Shown: positions 1 through 18,152 of the stretch, piece by piece
Position numbering within the stretch: position 1 is the stretch's first letter
Layout: each line of letters opens with the position of its first letter
NCBI RefSeq assembly: GCF_026213295.1
Contig: NC_079419.1
Coordinates: forward strand, 20,954,680-21,018,679
From: Gadus chalcogrammus
Taxonomy: Eukaryota; Chordata; Actinopteri; Gadiformes; Gadidae
DNA length: 64,000 nt
Direction of reading: 5' to 3'
Program-made: the position numbers and the translations under genes
Notes under the pieces: model-generated
What the model saw: the letters and a program-made list of their open reading frames with translations, nothing else
Told to the model about the DNA's origin: nothing
The model's database searches: none

Positions 1-505
1 TATCTACACAAACAACATCACCTGCAACAACAACATGGACTTCTAACTGCTAAAGAATGCAGAGGAAATGGCCCTAGTAGCTCACGTCAGGGGCATGAAC
101 TCCCTCGCTCCTTAGAACCAAACATCGCTAAAACTAAGAAATTGTGCTGTTGGGGGAAGCGAACACCCCGTCTTTGAAACCCTGAGGCTGCATGGGCAGG
201 CAGTGGAGCAGGCAGAGACCTTCAGGTACCTGGGTGTGGAGATTGACAGTTGCCTGTCCTTCTCCCACCACACTGACTCAATGTTCATGTTCAATATCTC
301 AACCTGGTTCAACTTCATCGGTTAGGGCTGTCGAGGTGTTCCTGAACAAGACGCCTCACCCTGACTGTTCCCGAGCTGGCTGTCGCCCTGCTTGGTTGAC
401 TCTGCCGTTGTTGTTTGAATCTGTGCATGAATGTTAGACAATATTGTAAAGCACTTTGATTGGCCACTGGTTAGAAAAGCGCTTTAGAAATGCAGTCCTC
501 TTAAG
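1..505 (+). mobile_element. LINE 3' fragment (end of reverse transcriptase plus tail)
   Basis: Around 186-285 one frame reads VEQAETFRYLGVEIDS followed by LSFSHHTD, the motif just after the catalytic domain of fish LINE reverse transcriptases. The end at 440-505 carries the TGTAAAGCACTTTG and AGAAAAGCGCTTTAGAAATG tail seen on many fish LINE/SINE 3' ends. Frame breaks are present and the 5' part lies outside the window. Confidence 0.6.
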
Positions 506-1319
506 AGTAAATCAAAGCTCTCCAGGAACAATAACCCAGCAAGTAAAACAATTGCCAATAATCAAACTTAATTATCTGTAATTCACACACACAAACAAAA
601 GGAAAGCCAACCACATCACATCAGATCTCAGCCATCCCCTGCATAAGTCTTTGTAGTTAATACCATCAGGCCGCCACTACAAAGTCCCTTCCTTCCATCT
701 AGTTTTGACTGGGTTTTTGGATTGTCAGGTAGTTAAATTGTTAAAGTAGTAAACGATTATTAATACTGCTTTAACGGCACAGACAATCAAAAAATCCAGT
801 CGAAACTAGATGGAAAAAGTGTGTAGTTCAAAACCTGACACAGCTTTTAATTCATCAGTACCTATAGAGCTTGTTATGTACGATCTTTCAAAAAAAACAT
901 GTTATTTCCCCATAGACATGGCAGGACTTATTCTTCAGAGGTCTATGTGAAGAAAGAATGCTCAACGGCCGCCCTTTTAAGGACGCCACGTCATAGAACA
1001 CCTAGCACAAGTTACAATGTTGAGAACACTTGGAAATTCATGCCCTTTTCGAGTTCTTTATTTTTGGGAATTCCGAGAGTTTTCAAGGATGCATCGCTGG
1101 ATCCTCAATGAGCCAAAATACCTACATTCCTTTGCGTTCACACACTGCGCGGGGTATTTAAAAATTGCAGGTGGAAAGCAATACACATTGCTTTGTTGTG
1201 AAATATTTTGTGCCTTGTTGCTTTTTATAGATTCAACATGTAAATACAAACAAATAACTACTATCGCTAATAACAATTTCAACAATTAAAATATTTACCA
1301 CTGGAGCAGTATTAAAAAG
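506..1319. other. Non-coding, no gene recognised
   Basis: Apart from the small foldback at 693-815 I see nothing here. Short open frames at 899-1289 overlap on both strands and have no family features. Confidence 0.6.
693..815. repeat. Small snap-back MITE
   Basis: Two inverted arms of about 33 bp pair with few mismatches (TTCCATCTAGTTTTGACTGG at the left; its complement ends at 815). The interior also folds (GTTAAAGTAGTAA / TTAATACTGCTTTAAC). It has no coding capacity and no clear target duplication, so the superfamily is unknown. Confidence 0.55.
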
Positions 1320-2110
1320 CAGAAGCAGAAGCACTTCCACACCAGCAAGTTGTTCCAAACTCCGAACACTACAAACGCTAGGCAGCATAGAGCACACTAG
1401 CCTCATCTCCATAGAACACGACTTGGCTCACAAAGCATCATCATACCTCATTGAAATACATAGGGAACCGAAGCCATTGCTAGAAGTTTATCTAAATTTG
1501 TAGAAAAGAGAGGGTCCCATCTTGGGATCGTTCTGTAAAAATCTTGGGTCGCTTAGCGAAAAGGCGGATCCTTACCCTGACTCATAAACCCAGGGGAACT
1601 TTTAGAGTAAATGGGCATAAAACAGCGGGCAGTTTCTTGTTCCCCATTCTCGTTGGGATGGAGATGGAAATGACTAAAGGTGTGTAAACACAGCTAGTTT
1701 TTCAAGTCTGGGGTCAAAAGGAGCCATCACCATGCCCCTTATGAGTTTAAAAGTAGTTAATGTGCATTTCGCTCAAATTTTGCTATGAAAGACCAATCTG
1801 ATTCTCAGATATGAATGTTGGATGGGTAGGCTGTAGGTCTGGGAAGAAATTCAGATTACAATCTTGCAAGCGAGCCACTGGGTGAGTCCATGAGATGGAG
1901 CATTTGCTGAGGCTTTAAATCACTTCTTGTAAGATTGGAGCCCCCAAATTGTAAATTGTATTCGTCATTTTAGACCCTCTTTAAAATAAAAGAGACCCCA
2001 GGTCTATAGCTTACTTGTTACTGTCCTTGACTTAAAAATCCCCTAATTATTGCATCATTTCCTGTAGGGCTACGGCCTGCTAATTGATCATTCTAGTATA
2101 TTTTAATGCC
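1320..2110. repeat. Diverged single copy of the palindromic element's inner arm
   Basis: From about 1630 to 2110 the order of blocks matches 46440-46790 and then 47925-48070: the Ccccat...gggatgga block, GGTGTGTAAACACAGCT, GGGGTCAAAAGGAGCC, TCAGATATGAATGTTGGATG, CTTGCAAGCGAGCC, then GCATCATTTCC and CTAATTGATCATT. Many substitutions show it is old. Whether 1320-1630 belongs to the same family is uncertain. Confidence 0.6.
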
Positions 2111-2149
2111 GACAATTAATTGCTGTTAAAAGTTGACAAAAAGGACACA

Positions 2150-2330
2150 GTGGAGCATTACCTTCTTCTGCAAAGATTGCAAAGCATAGGTTTTAGTAGC
2201 ACTGTGCTAAATTGGTTTTCTAATTACCTGAGTGGTAGAACTCAGTGTGTGGCATTAGATAACTGTACCTCATCCTTGCTAGAAGTTTAAATGGGTGTCC
2301 CACAAGGATCAGTTTTAGGCCCACTCCTGT
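2150..2330 (+). pseudogene. LINE reverse transcriptase fragment
   Basis: It reads LNWFSNYLSGRTQCV, then a stop, then GVPQGSVLGPLL: the conserved reverse transcriptase segment preceding the catalytic YADD. The fragment then merges into the minisatellite at 2329; the catalytic motif and C-terminus are missing. Confidence 0.7.
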
Positions 2331-2705
2331 TGCTGCTGCTGGCCTCCGTAGCATGGAGCCTGCTGCTGTTTGCCTCCGTAGATTGGAGTCTGCTCCTGCT
2401 GGCCTCCGTAGCTTGCAGGCTGCTGCTTGCCTTCGTAGCTTGGAGCCTGCTTACCTCCGTAGCTTGGAGCCTGCTGCTACTCCTTACGTGCGTAGCTTGG
2501 AGCCTGCTGCTGCTGGCCTCCGGAGCTTGGAGCCTGCTGCCGCTCCTTACGTGCGTAGCTTGGAGCCTGCGGCTTCTGGCCACTGTGGCTTGGAGCCTGC
2601 TTCTGCTGGCCATAGTAGCTTGGAGCCTGCTGCTGCTGGCCATTTTAGCTTGGTGCCTAGTGCTGGCCTCAGTAGCTTTGAGCCTGCTGCATTTGATCCT
2701 GCTGG
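2329..2705. repeat. Minisatellite, about 30-39 bp unit
   Basis: Units contain GTAGCTTGGAGCCTGCTGCT with GCTGGCCTCC or CTCCTTACGTGC spacers, about a dozen imperfect copies. Frames on both strands stay open (Leu/Ala/Trp-rich on plus, RLQATEASSS-like on minus), as expected from a repeat without stop codons. I do not call a gene. Confidence 0.8.
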
Positions 2706-3233
2706 GGCTCTTTGGGCTCATATCCAATCTGCCAAAGAACATAGTTAGGCTTCTCCAGCCCATTGTAATATTCAGTCAATCCTTTCCTGTAGGCTGTTAA
2801 GCATACTCATTACCACATGATACTAGCGTTTTTAACTTGACATTTTAGGATAAACTCACCATGTTGTTGGCATCCCCCAGTGAACAGTAGACACAACTGC
2901 AGTACCCTGGAAGAAGCATAACAAATGCCTTAATATGCTCACACTTAATATTCTCACTTTTTTAATATACTCATTGACAGCTGATAAAGTTCTTTGTTAA
3001 AAACATGCAGAAAAAACCTTATGATAATAGCCATTCTAGAAATTGTGAGACACTGCAGTAAACCCTTGAGCCTGGAGCAGCTAGCGACTGAAAATCCAAG
3101 AAAAACAGAACTGTGTTTATGCAGAGTCAAGTTAGCTTAGCTGCTGAAGTTCGCTTTTGATTGTTGTCTACGTCCAATCACAGTCTTCTGTCACTCACTG
3201 ATTGATTGGAAACAAGGTGTAGCTCAATCTTAA
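2706..3233. other. Non-coding, no feature recognised
   Basis: AT-rich sequence with no repeat structure or coding signal that I can support. Confidence 0.6.
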
Positions 3234-3447
3234 AGGGGACATATTATACCACCAGGTGTGAGTGTGCTTAGCCTTACAAGCCGTTTAGAAAATCGGCCCC
3301 ATATGACATCACTAGTGGGCGTGTCCACCAAGATCTGTGCTGGATAGATGAGCAGTCTGCAAGCCTACCCAGTGCACAGAAGTAAACGTTGCTCATCTAT
3401 CCAGCACAGATCTAGGTGGACACAACTGGTGGCATAATATGTCCCCT
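3234..3447. mobile_element. MITE with TTAA target duplication (T2/Kolobok- or piggyBac-like ends)
   Basis: TTAA flanks both ends (3230-3233, 3448-3451). Termini AGGGGACATATTAT are inverted at the right end with one or two differences. An internal pair of 34-bp arms (3321-3354 and 3390-3423) matches with one mismatch, so nearly the whole 214 bp folds back. TTAAAGG plus purines resembles the T2 MITEs described in Xenopus; superfamily is inferred from ends only. Confidence 0.75.
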
Positions 3448-3451
3448 TTAA

Positions 3452-4361
3452 TCACTTTTCTCAATTAGTAGTGACAGCTGACTTGAACTTTATAAATGTT
3501 GCTCAGCCAGTCATAGTTTTTTGAAAAGCAAGAAAAAAATAGTGTGTATCTTGGGTGCTAAATAGCGGATGGCTTTATTAAAATGATGCCAATTCAAAGC
3601 AAACTGTGAGCCGTTTGGAAGATCACCATTGGTGCAGGCTGCTTGGTTTGCCTGTAGCCTCGAGGCTAGTGAAACTGCTTTGGAAAGCAGCACATGCCTT
3701 ATTTTCACAATCTCGGCGAAAAGCTGAAATGTATGGCAATTCTTATTTTATACCTTGTATCTCCGTTGATCGGACCTTGCAAGGCCGCTGGATTCACGAG
3801 ATCATGATCATGCGTGAAGCCATTTTGCAAGGCTTTGCGTCATGCCCCTGTGGCCAAACCACAGTAATGCACACCAAACTTGATGCTTGGTAGACGGTTA
3901 TAGACAGATGGTTCATCCACCTTCAAGGTATTTTCTGAAAGTGCCTCCCCTTTTCTTAAAAGTTTTCAATGAAGAATTCCTAAATGGTCCTGTGTAACAA
4001 ACCATCTAGCGAAAATACAAAATGTGCAATTTTATTTCAGAAGTGCCTAACTAGCCATTCCAATCCCCCTACACATTAAGGGGGATTACACCTGTAACAG
4101 TGTCACGGTTATGTTTACATTCCATTACAATCTCGGGTTCCAGGTGAAAGGTCTTCGGCTGTGGTCGAATGGTCTTTTTTGCTTGAGGAGGTTTTTGTAT
4201 TTGAGTGGCAGCCATGATAAAAGCTGTTTGAATTATCTTAATGCTAAGGAAAGGTGCTTCAATGTTTCCTTATTTATCCCCTTTAGCATAATGGAACATC
4301 CTTTACGAAAAGGGAAGAGATAATGCCATCCCACAATTCCTTGCGGCAGGAACATTTAAAG
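3452..4361. other. Non-coding, no gene recognised
   Basis: Short open frames (3606-3893 and others) have no recognisable domain or splice context. No repeat was recognised. Confidence 0.5.
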
Positions 4362-4999
4362 CAGGGGTGCCAAGACTTTCTCGGTTTTGTGATCTACTTT
4401 CAAAATGACGAGGTCAGAATGATCTAGCTACATTAAAAAATACTACACATATATTTATTTATCTGTTTTTTGATACCTAGCACTGAATGGAGTCATCGAG
4501 GGTTGCGTAGTCCGGAGAGCAGCTGCTTGTAACTAGTCTCAAGCAGGCCCCCAAAGGACCATCACTCATGGTGGAACGGTATTTAGGCTTAATAATCTTC
4601 ATTTGGAAAAAGGCTGACTGGCATAAATAAGTAGAGCGAAATAATGTCAAGGAGGTAGCACATTTCCTCATGTTTGGATACTTTTCCTTCGGGAGTAAGT
4701 AATTGACAAGAGTAATTGTCAATGAGCCCTGGAATTAAGCTCGATATCAGCTTTTATTATCAAAATTTCGTCCTTAACTGCAGACGTGTTCAGGTGAAAC
4801 AGTGCTGCAATTTTGTCAGTAAATCAACCTCAACATCTTCCCTCAATGGATAGCACATAAATGTAACAATTGACATCAGTCAAGAAAAGTCTTGAAACCA
4901 TTTGTTGAAGTCTGACAGACAATTTTCATCAATTTTTGTCACACGATCTGCCCGCACTACCTTTGCAATCGATCGCGATCTAATTATTGGGAAACCCTG
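4362..4999. mobile_element. hAT-like non-autonomous element
   Basis: It begins CAGGGGTGCCAAGACTTTC with a GATCTAC block after it, and ends GGGAAACCCTG, roughly the inverted counterpart. The 8 bp outside each end agree at only five positions, so the target duplication is poor. The CAGGG-type ends and the GATCTAC wording are typical of fish hAT derivatives. Confidence 0.45.
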
Positions 5000-5579
5000 A
5001 GTTAGCGCGTCAATTTTGGTGACGTTAACGTGTCAATATATCAGTTACGTTAACGCAACGCGACCAAAATCAATGTTTTTGCGCTCACAGCCTTCTATAG
5101 GAAACTCTGATGCAATGGAAACACAAGCCCCAGCCACGCTGAGGACTCAGACCGTGTTGGACCAGTGTAGTGTAGTATCCAGTACCAGTATAGTTTAGTG
5201 GAAAAACACCATAAAGGGCACTTCGACGTCTCCAAAAGAAAGTTCCTTGCATTCAACGCAGAGTGGAGCGCTTACAAACTGTTGGCCGAGACTAATAAAA
5301 ACATAGTGTTCTTTTACTACTGGTTCCTCTAGATAACTATCTTGTTTCAGAAACAGTTATGAAATGGCATGGATAGGTTTATGATAATTAAGAGATGTTA
5401 CCACGTTCAAACAAAAAAAAAAACTATTTTAGGCTCACTGGCTCTTATAAAGCAGTAGTCCAGTAAAAAGTGATTTATGAAGCATTGTTCATACATGATA
5501 TTAGTAAGCTATTCATAATTCCATTATTAATAAGACAATTCATGATTAGTTAAGGTAGAAAGCATAGTTAAGTTTGCTT
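5000..5579. other. Non-coding with a small inverted repeat
   Basis: At 5010-5075 ATTTTGGTGACGTTAACGTG and ACGTTAACGCAACGCGACCA form an imperfect inverted pair around GTTAAC. Nothing else is recognised. Confidence 0.4.
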
Positions 5580-6165
5580 TGTGTGAGGTTATCCCCCCTG
5601 CTTATTTTTAATGTCAATAACAATGCATTGATTGAAACTGTTTTAAGTTGCTGTATTACCTGTTGGTTCGGAAATGCCACTGAGTCACAGACAAAGACAA
5701 TCAGAAAAACAGTTACAACTGCCAGCAAGTTACTTTGGATCATATTCCGAGCATTGAACACATTTATAAAAAAAGACTGGTGAGAAAGGCCAATAACATT
5801 GTATTTGACACACCCCCCAGCATCCCATTTAAACTACTGCTATCTGGTCGTAATTTCTGCCTTCCCCTTATGACCAAGAACAGATCCAAATTCTCTTTTG
5901 TACCACAAGCCATAAAAGCCTTAAATCTGTCAAAATAAGCAAGATGTCCAGGTGGCCTGGTCACACTCAAGGGTGTATATTGTACTGTAGTGTGTGATGT
6001 ATGTTATGTCGGTCGGTGTCTGATGTATGGACTATTTGTTTGTGTCATAGGTCTGATGTCCTGTCATGAAGTGCGGCTGTGCCGCCAACCCAACTGCCCC
6101 ACGGGGACCACAAAGTTATCTACTACTATGGTGAGGAGTCGCTCTCTATGCCTTATAAGCATTCA
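5580..6165 (+). mobile_element. LINE 3' fragment (end of reverse transcriptase ORF plus 3' UTR)
   Basis: Frames read IETVLSCCITCWFGNATESQ and, after a shift, IEHIYKKRLVRKANNIV, the C-terminal end of fish LINE ORF2 proteins. The 3' part ends in the CCAACTGCCCCACGGGGACC block followed by AAAGTTATCTACTA, the usual LINE tail. Broken and 5'-truncated. Confidence 0.65.
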
Positions 6166-6904
6166 TAAATGACATTGAGAGGATTGCAGCAGTACCAAGT
6201 AATAAGTATTAATACATAGTAATGAGACATGTATAGTCTTCACTTTGAGTTCACACAACATAGCCTACCTAACTAATAACTAATGGCTAATTACCTAAAT
6301 TATGAATTATTGTATATTATTATTAAATGTTATTAAGCATAATTAATAGGTTGAAAATAGCTTAAATGATCAATTTACGCTTTATAAATTATCTTGTAAA
6401 CCCTACTGTCATTATCATAATAATAATTTATAACTGAATAGCATAGTAATGAGTATTCCTAAAGAACAATGCCTTGTAAATGCTGAATTGACCGCGCAGT
6501 CACTATTCACTACTTCTGTATTAATGCTTCTAAGCTGCAGTAGATCGAAAGTGCTGCTATCGACCACACAATCTAACAACAAACAGCGGAATATGAGAGG
6601 GTCCTGTTCTGGAGGCTGTGAGGTTTCCATATGATGTTGTGGAATGCTTATGGTTTTGTCGCCGAGTTGATTATTATGGGCTTTATAAACGTGACACTTT
6701 ATCTTACATTGCATTGAACAACTTATAAAAAGCCCTGTCCCCTCTCTTCTGTATCTGGGCTGCTTACTGATAACTGGACTACAGTTCTTCACTTCTCCAC
6801 TTTTGTATGGCTTCATGTGCTGTGAGGGAGGGTTGATAGGCAGTCCTGTTGTGTTTTGATGTGGGGATTGGGGACAACCATTTAATCAGGCTTCATTGCC
6901 CATG
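6166..6904. other. Non-coding, no gene recognised
   Basis: AT-rich. A TATA-like TTATAAAAAG lies at about 6722, 180 bp before the CCAAT box; its relevance is unknown. Confidence 0.45.
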
Positions 6905-9424
<2,520 letters not shown>

Positions 9425-9521
9425 TGTACGCCTGCTGCCTGCTGTGACTGATTGTGCTTGCATGCATGCAAACACAAAGACAATATAAAGGAGATATCCG
9501 ATCAAAGCTAACTGCAAACTC

Positions 9522-9524
<3 letters not shown>

Positions 9525-9570
<46 letters not shown>
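9525..9570. repeat. (CT)n microsatellite
   Basis: About 23 dinucleotides, between the GT and CA tracts. Confidence 0.95.
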
Positions 9571-9572
<2 letters not shown>

Positions 9573-9630
9573 CTGTCCTTACAACACCTCTGAAACTTGT
9601 GTTGCTTGTGTTGTTCTGTGTACCTGTATG

Positions 9631-11233
<1,603 letters not shown>

Positions 11234-11605
11234 TAATACAAAGACACGCAAAGACCAAATATTTATATATCTTATTTCCATACAAAGACCCACAAAGAGC
11301 AACCACATGCACACACAGATACTAACTCTATTATAGCTAAAGTTGGTGAGATTTGTTTGGTTGAGAGGGACATATTTTTAGGCTCTTTCTGTCGTAATTG
11401 ACTGCAAAGAAAGATTTGAGAAGATAGAGCATTGATGTTTGTGACACAGCCACAACAGCAAAACTGTACAGGTATATTATGGGAAATGCCTGCCTTAAAT
11501 TATCTAAAAACAACTAGACCTATGTTCTATATTCTGTTGAGTTGTTATCATTATCCAAATTTTCTACAACAATGGCTGACCCACAGAAATACGTAGTTTA
11601 ATTTA

Positions 11606-11705
11606 GGCCCAATCCCATTTCTACCCCTTACCCCTTCCCCTTACCCCTCCCCCTTATTTTGAAGGGGTAAGGGGAAGGGGTAAGGGGTAGAAATGGGATT
11701 GGGCC
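11606..11705. mobile_element. 100-bp palindromic MITE with TTA target duplication
   Basis: Termini GGCCCAATCCCATTTCTACC are perfectly inverted at the right end, and both arms consist of CCCCTTACCCC / GGGGTAAGGGG repeats, so the entire element is a hairpin. TTA flanks both ends (11603-11605, 11706-11708). GGCC-type ends with TTA duplication fit PIF/Harbinger; the classification is inferred. Confidence 0.75.
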
Positions 11706-11708
11706 TTA

Positions 11709-14136
<2,428 letters not shown>

Positions 14137-14507
14137 ATTCTTGATGTCACTGGTCACTGGTTACAATCCATTTATTAATTAGTCCTTTTAAAGAATGGCC
14201 TTACCCTGTCAATGTGAGCTGTTCTTTTTAGTTTTGCAGATTATTCTAAATTCTAAAGAGTCCTAAACAGCTGGATGCACTATACCAAGGATTGACTCAC
14301 TATACCAATACTATTTCTCACTAAAAGGTCTGAAGAATACAGTGTCCAACAATAACATGTCGTATAAGCTTAAATATAATCTTAAATGCTAAACTTTGAT
14401 GGCAGCATCAAGTCCCTACATGAACAGGGACTCCTTACAGAGTTGGCAGAATGCTCCCAAAGGAAATGGATTAAACATCTGCTCAAATAGTTTCAGGGCT
14501 GCAATTG

Positions 14508-14775
14508 ATGTTGTAGGCTAGACTGGGTAGCCCCGCCTATTTTTCTAGTTTCGATATGTTTTTGCGGTAGACAATCACCAAGCTGACTTTTCCCCCTGGC
14601 GCGCTATTGGCTGGTATAACACAATGATGACAGCGAATCTACGGCAAGCAGCCAATTGTGTACAGAGTCATTTGAACTAGGCCCATTGATCACGCCTCTT
14701 GGCTGAAGAAAAAGACAGCAGCTTCCCCAGACCAACATGCAACGATTGAGCTTGGTCTGGCAATAGCCTGACTAA
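14508..14775. mobile_element. Possible MITE
   Basis: AGGCTAGACTGGGTAGCCCC at the left and TTGGTCTGGCAATAGCCTGA at the right are roughly inverted, with a GC-rich interior (CTGGCGCGCTATTGGCTGG). Ends are imperfect and no target duplication is certain. Confidence 0.35.
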
Positions 14776-15495
14776 TTGTAGTGTGTATTTCAAATAGTTT
14801 CATTAATCAACAGTACACTTGTAATCCCTTCCAAATGATCAAATGATTGAAATAACCATTCTATAGATTAAATCAGTCTATATCAACATTTTTGACAAAT
14901 GATTTAAGCTTAGCTCCGGAGAATGTGGTGCGGAGATGATCCGGCGTTGCCCTTTCACACATGCAACATACCAACACACGCCGGAGATAAGCCGCATCAG
15001 ACATGTTCACACGTATCAGAGATACTCTGGATACTCTAGGCAAGGGCTGGCATTCATTGAGGCCTATCCGCAATATTAACAGACGAGGGGGGCAGAAAGA
15101 AGTTGGAAGGCAAAATACAGACAAGACGAGAAACTGTTAGTGTGTATGAAGCAGCTCCCGGTTCAACGCCAGTCGCATGATGAAACGTCATCAACGCCTC
15201 AGCCACACGCCCTCCCGCTCACTGGGAATTGTCCCGCTCTCTTTGGAGGGGCGCATTCGGACATTTTACACATATAGCCCCTCCAGGTATCCGTAGAATG
15301 TCCGTTTAACATTGCATGTGCAGGGTCATTTGAACGTAAAACATGTAAGAGAGCACACAGAGATATTGCTTTGGCTGTCATTGGGTGGACAATTTAAATA
15401 ATTGATATGCCATTTGCCATTTCTTTACCATCTGTTAGGTCTGTTAACCATCCGTTCTTCACTTTCTACAATTTTTACAATCTTAACATACAGAA
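14776..15495. other. Non-coding, no gene recognised
   Basis: Nothing beyond ordinary intergenic or intronic sequence. Confidence 0.5.
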
Positions 15496-15519
15496 CCCCC
15501 CCCCCCCCCCATATACACA

Positions 15520-15576
<57 letters not shown>

Positions 15577-15585
15577 CACACACAT
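15496..15585. repeat. C-run plus (CA)n microsatellite
   Basis: A run of about 15 C is followed by ATATA and CA dinucleotides. Confidence 0.9.
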
Positions 15586-16041
15586 GGTCTTGTGCACCTT
15601 CCCTGACATTGGCTGGGTGTGCATTTGCTAATTGTTCTTCTCTTTTGGGTTTCAACGCTGCTTTCCTCCTGATCCCGATCCTCTTTTCCCTCTAATCCCT
15701 ATCCACTCCCCCTTCTCCCCCCACACCACTCTGCTGCTGCTTATATAATGCTCTAAGTCCACAACCCCATGTGCCTCCAAAGACACCATCTAAGACTAAC
15801 TGTTGTTGATGCGCAAGGCAACGCCATTCTGAGCTTCATGGAGCTCCATGTATATGTGGGTGCGCACACACGCAGGCACACACACACAAACTCATGCATG
15901 CACAATCCGGCACACATTTACCACACGCACCCATAGCCATTAATTACAAAGCTTCTCCAAATGTAATCCCTCATGCAAATTGTACGTTCCTTTAAGCCTT
16001 AAAAAGGGAGCGGCAGTGTAGATATGCAGCTTGTAAGTGTA

Positions 16042-16227
<186 letters not shown>

Positions 16228-17783
16228 CATAGACAAGTGGGAAAGGACACATGACCTGCCTTCTTTTTCTATCCTCCTATTGTCTATATAAAATACAAAC
16301 ACACACACAAACACACTAATAAAGAACCAGTTGTAAATGCTGTCCGTATAATTCTCCTGGAGAGCTCCTGGCACAGGTTTACAACTGAAAACTTTTGTAT
16401 GGAGCCTCATTGCCATTTCATGGTCATTCTTGAAGAACCTTGTGAATATAGCCTTGTATTTTATAGATAAGATATCATACTCTCAAAACCTATACATCCA
16501 TACATACGACTGACATTACTGTGTTGAGTTGCCTGTCGTGTGCCACATCACAGTATGATGCAAACGAACAGAGATCAGAGCAAATAACCCTAACACAGCG
16601 TTTGTGTGAATAAATTAGCATGTTAACATGCATATAGATATACCAACCGTAGTCGGATCAAAGCAAAGCAAATGCAAGTGCAATGTAAGTCGTCGAGTGC
16701 AATTTCCTGGGCAGTATCTCACAATGAGCTACCTGACACTGCTTAATGATATTGTGCATGTACTGTATACATTAAATTACATACTCGTACTACTACATGC
16801 TTCTACTAGTACATACTAGGAAAGGGTTGCACATTGTATGAAAAAGATCTCAAAGGCAGCTTTATTCAAATTTCCAGAATAGTACTTTTTTTTCTGTTTG
16901 TCAGTATACATTGAAAACCCAATAATGTCCATTTGCCATTTAAAATAAATGTTAACATAAAAAGAATGTGTAAGTAGTGATTTATATTCAGGACTTGTCT
17001 ATAAGCAATACATTTCTGAGCTCTACAAACAGAGTGCTGCTGAATTAGGACACGACCGGGAGGAGATGGCTAAGTGATTATTTATTGAACACAAACACGG
17101 TTATATAATAAGGTAACCATCTTATTTTAGCGAAACAAATAATTTTACGTTTTATATTTATGGTCATTTCAATGTTTGGAATGTAAAGCTATGCTTTCAG
17201 CAAAGAGGGAAATGTACTTTAACCAGAATATCAGTAAAAAGAATGTTTGACTACACGTCCTTCAGACAAACTGTTCATAGCTGCTACCAGTTTGTGTATC
17301 AATTTGTTTCAATATCAAAGATTTCTCTCTAGTGCCAAAGGGCGAACCTTGTCATCTTAACTGGCATATGATTGGCTAGGGAAAAGACTGCAAAGCCCTA
17401 TAGGTTGATGGACTGATACATCCACAGGCTAGATATGCAACATGTGATGTGTGAGATATAAGGATACAAGGACAGCCTGCCAAGTGGAGGGGTACTAGAC
17501 TCCCTGGCTGACTGACGGATGATTTCTCAAAGCTCAACCAGTCGGTTGTCGCACTTGATGGCATCTTCGTCAGAGAAATAAGGGTACTGCTACAAACAAT
17601 GCCGGCATAAAGACAATGGAAAGGGTTTCGTTCTGATGTCTGCCATTATCACACACTCGCACAAGTGTCCGCAAAAAGTGAATTTGAAAAACATGAAAGT
17701 CTGGAAATTCAGGGAACCCTGTGAGTTTGTTTATGGTTTATTCATACGAGGATGCTGAGCTTCACAGTCCAAAGGACTGAGGC

Positions 17784-17786
<3 letters not shown>
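16228..17786. other. Non-coding, no gene recognised
   Basis: AT-rich; no element ends or coding exons recognised. Confidence 0.5.

Positions 17787-17874
<88 letters not shown>
17787..17874. repeat. (GT)n microsatellite
   Basis: 44 dinucleotides. A long imperfect CA tract follows 96 bp downstream. Confidence 0.95.
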
Positions 17875-17875
<1 letters not shown>

Positions 17876-17969
17876 GTGTTCTGGCTAGGAAGCGTCGAAC
17901 AATGTTGGCCGCTTTCAGATGGGGGCTAGCCTGTTCTGACGGGGGGAGACATTTGGTTTAGCTCCTGTC

Positions 17970-18063
17970 ACACACGCACACACACACACACACACACGCA
18001 TACACTTAAACACACACACACACACACACAGGCACGCACACACACACACACCACACACACACA

Positions 18064-18107
<44 letters not shown>

Positions 18108-18152
18108 ACACACACATACAAACACACACACACAGACACACACAAAAACACA
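17970..18152. repeat. Imperfect (CA)n tract
   Basis: CA repeats with GCA, CAA and CCA interruptions over about 180 bp; inverted in sense to the GT tract at 17787-17874. Confidence 0.9.

Noticed and set aside
3606..3893. 95-codon plus frame as a gene
   Set aside because: No domain, no splice context, overlapped by a minus-strand frame.
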